A stretch of DNA of 64,000 bases, taken from positions 186,001-250,000 of the forward strand of contig JAXLRH010000006.1 in assembly GCA_046331245.1 (NCBI GenBank), read 5' to 3'. The position numbers and the translations under genes are program-made. Below, piece by piece: positions 62,210 through 64,000 of this stretch (position 1 is the stretch's first letter; each line of letters begins with the position of its first letter). This DNA comes from SSF14 sp046331245 (GTDB lineage Bacteria > Actinomycetota > Acidimicrobiia > Acidimicrobiales > Microtrichaceae). Below the pieces are notes generated by a model. It saw nothing but the letters and a program-made list of their open reading frames with translations, was not told where the DNA came from and made no database searches.

Positions 62210-62246
62210 CGGGGGTGGCGGGACGCGATCTCGCAATACTGTCGCC

Positions 62247-64000
62247 ATGCAGATCGAGACGGCCGACGGCCGGTTGACGATGACGGCCGACGACGGCCGC
62301 TGCGGCATCGGCCCGTCGACGGCGCGCGTGCGGTACTCGCTCGACGGCGACACCCGCGAGAGGCGTGCCGGCGACGTCGACGGCGAGGGCTCGGTGCGCC
62401 TGGAGTTCGAGGTGACTGCGGTCGGCGACGACGCCGAGGTGCGCGCCCGCGTCGTGAACGGCGGGATCCGCCCCGTGACGCTCGACCGGCTCTGGCTCGT
62501 CTCCGCGGGCACGGTCCGGGTGGGCGACGACCCCCGTCGCTGGCGCATGTACCGCAACGGCTACCAGTCGTGGGCGGGCACATGGACGATCGGCACGGAC
62601 GAACGCGATCGCGACGTGCCCACGCGGTTCGGCCGCGCCGGCGTCACCGATGCGCGCCATGCGGCGGCGTCGGGTAAGGGCCACGTGCGCTCCGATTCGG
62701 TCGGCGCGATCGTCGATGCCACCACCGGCGACGCCCTCGCCGTCGGCGTGACGACGCTGGCCGACGCGTTCGGCTTCGTCGAGGTCGACGCGCCCGACGG
62801 CACCGTCCGGTCGTTCGAGGTGTGGTTCGACCTCGACGACACCGAGTTGGCCGCCGGAGCGAGCACGCCGTGGTTCGCGGCGCGAGTCGCGACCGGCGAC
62901 GGCGCGTTCCAACGCGTCATCGACGCCGCCGGCGACGCGATGTCGGCGCTCGGGCGGGACCGGCCGCACCCCAGCGGCTGGTGCTCCTGGTACTACTACT
63001 TCACCAAGGTCACCGAGGCCGACGTGATGGCCAACCTCGACGTGCTCGCGGCAGACGGCGTGCGCGGCCCGACGTTCGGCTGCGAGTACGTGATGGTCGA
63101 CGACGGGCACCAGCAGGCGATCGGCGACTGGCTCACCACCAACGAGAAGTTCCCGAGCGGCATGGCCGCCGTGGCGAAGCGCATCACCGACGCCGGGTTC
63201 GACGCCGGCATCTGGTGGGCGCCCTTCATCGTGTCGGCCACGTCGGAGGTCGCCCGCCGGCATCCCGAGTGGCTCGTCCGCAACGAGCGCGGCCGGCCGA
63301 TCCTCGGCCTCCTCAACCCGGGCTGGGGCATCACCAACCCCATGCGCGTGCTCGACACCACCCGCCCCGACGTGCTGGAGCACCTCCGGTCGATCGCCGC
63401 CACCATCGCGAACGAATGGGGCTACCGCATCCAGAAGATCGACTTCCTCTACGCCGCCTCGCTGCCCGGGGTGCGCCACGACCCGACGGCGACCCGCGCG
63501 CAGGCGCTCCGACGCGGCATCGAGGCCGTCCGGGCCGGCGCCGGCGACGACGGCTTCGTGCTCGGCTGCGGATGTCCGCTCGGCCCGGCCGTCGGCCTCG
63601 TCGACGCGCTGCGCATCGGCGCCGACGTCACGCCGCGCTGGAGCAATGCGCTCGCCCGCACCGTTGGGCGCGATCGCCACGCCCTCGCCACCTCCAACGC
63701 GCTGCTCAACACGCTGACCCGCGTGCCCTTCGACCGGTCGTGGTTCCTCAACGACCCCGACTGCCTCATGGTGCGCGACTCCGACACCAAGCTCACCCTC
63801 GAGGAGGTGCGCCTGATGTGCACGATCTTCGGCATGACCGACGGCATGGTCGTGCTGTCGGATCGCATGGACCGCGTGTCGCCCGAACGCGCGGCGATGG
63901 TGGGCCGCACCCACGCGCTGGCCGGCGGCGACGCCGAGGTGGCCGACCTCTTCGAGCACGCGCTGCCGGAGGTGCTCGTGAGCCGGCACGCCGACCGCGT
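62247..64000 (+). CDS. Alpha-galactosidase-like glycoside hydrolase (clan GH-D, GH36-like), 3' end outside window
   Basis: At least 584 residues, continuing past the right edge. An N-terminal beta domain (MQIETADGRLTMTADDG, then WRMYRNGYQSWAGTW) precedes the TIM barrel: HPSGWCSWYYYFTK, CEYVMVDDGHQQAIGDWL, IWWAPFIVSATSEVAR, the nucleophile Asp in IQKIDFLYAAS and an acid/base Asp in ALRIGADVTPRWSN. The enzyme removes terminal alpha-linked galactose or a related sugar. AATACT ends 6 nt before the ATG. A large palindrome precedes it. No signal peptide, so it is probably cytoplasmic. Confidence 0.9.
   Translation, partial: MQIETADGRLTMTADDGRCGIGPSTARVRYSLDGDTRERRAGDVDGEGSVRLEFEVTAVGDDAEVRARVVNGGIRPVTLDRLWLVSAGTVRVGDDPRRWRMYRNGYQSWAGTWTIGTDERDRDVPTRFGRAGVTDARHAAASGKGHVRSDSVGAIVDATTGDALAVGVTTLADAFGFVEVDAPDGTVRSFEVWFDLDDTELAAGASTPWFAARVATGDGAFQRVIDAAGDAMSALGRDRPHPSGWCSWYYYFTKVTEADVMANLDVLAADGVRGPTFGCEYVMVDDGHQQAIGDWLTTNEKFPSGMAAVAKRITDAGFDAGIWWAPFIVSATSEVARRHPEWLVRNERGRPILGLLNPGWGITNPMRVLDTTRPDVLEHLRSIAATIANEWGYRIQKIDFLYAASLPGVRHDPTATRAQALRRGIEAVRAGAGDDGFVLGCGCPLGPAVGLVDALRIGADVTPRWSNALARTVGRDRHALATSNALLNTLTRVPFDRSWFLNDPDCLMVRDSDTKLTLEEVRLMCTIFGMTDGMVVLSDRMDRVSPERAAMVGRTHALAGGDAEVADLFEHALPEVLVSRHADR

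Noticed and set aside
62127..63989. 620-codon minus-strand frame at the right edge
   Set aside because: Antisense to the alpha-galactosidase, whose frame holds all clan GH-D motifs.

Overview
This 64 kb window is high-GC, densely packed chromosomal DNA with about 64 protein genes, no gene-free stretch above 300 bases, and no rRNA, tRNA, CRISPR array, phage gene or transposase that I can recognise. The gene content (thiolase/acyl-CoA dehydrogenase/phytanoyl-CoA dioxygenase lipid genes, LLM-type flavin oxidoreductase, HxlR/TetR/MarR regulators, a PIN-PhoH protein, a Ser/Thr kinase with an LGFP-like outer part, lipoproteins with Thr-rich linkers) fits an actinomycete. A free-living member of the Acidimicrobiia (Ilumatobacter-like) is my best guess, as an inference only. 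Many genes carry a -10-like hexamer 6-7 nt before the start codon, so leaderless transcripts appear to be common.

Layout. 1-2.9 kb: the 3' part of a GH15 glycosidase cut by the left edge, with many frameshifts in its last third, converging on a thiolase that also has a frameshift. 2.9-7 kb: an HxlR regulator, a LysR-TSUP exporter divergon and two coupled pirins. 7-12.3 kb: a tightly overlapping five-gene operon (alpha/beta hydrolase, FAD oxidoreductase, DUF1365, two CFA-type methyltransferases) that looks like a lipid-modification pathway. 12.3-18.2 kb: small enzymes, a LysE-type exporter, a serine hydrolase, a CHAP lipoprotein, an HD-domain oxygenase-like protein, a long unknown protein and a HAD phosphatase. 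18.2-22.2 kb: a YcnI-CopCD copper operon and a PIN-PhoH ATPase. 22.3-26.6 kb: a nitrilase-family amidase, a sarcosine-oxidase-like flavoenzyme, an NTF2-fold protein, a lipoprotein and a dienelactone hydrolase.

27-30.1 kb: a TetR-regulated ABC exporter bracketed by two nearly identical hairpins at convergent gene ends. 30.1-34 kb: a ClC channel-MarR divergon, an HxlR-thioesterase divergon with a strong palindrome, and a predicted beta-propeller protein. 34-42.5 kb: fructosamine kinase, phosphofructokinase, an aldo-keto reductase/LLM oxidoreductase pair divergent by 18 bp from a Gfo/Idh/MocA-DsbA pair, then an agmatine-to-putrescine operon. 42.5-48.5 kb: a PIG-V-like mannosyltransferase, pstSCA with a PHO box but no pstB, and small proteins. 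48.5-57 kb: Lon, an acyl-CoA ligase, an FHA-HTH protein coupled to a membrane kinase, and a second ABC exporter. 57-64 kb: acyl-CoA dehydrogenase and phytanoyl-CoA dioxygenase under a divergent TetR, a nitroreductase, a secreted PHB-depolymerase-like esterase, and a clan-D alpha-galactosidase cut by the right edge.

The recurring theme is local regulation: regulators sit divergently from one enzyme or transporter, and clear palindromes or direct repeats lie in the shared promoter. These operator assignments come from sequence symmetry and position and are inference.
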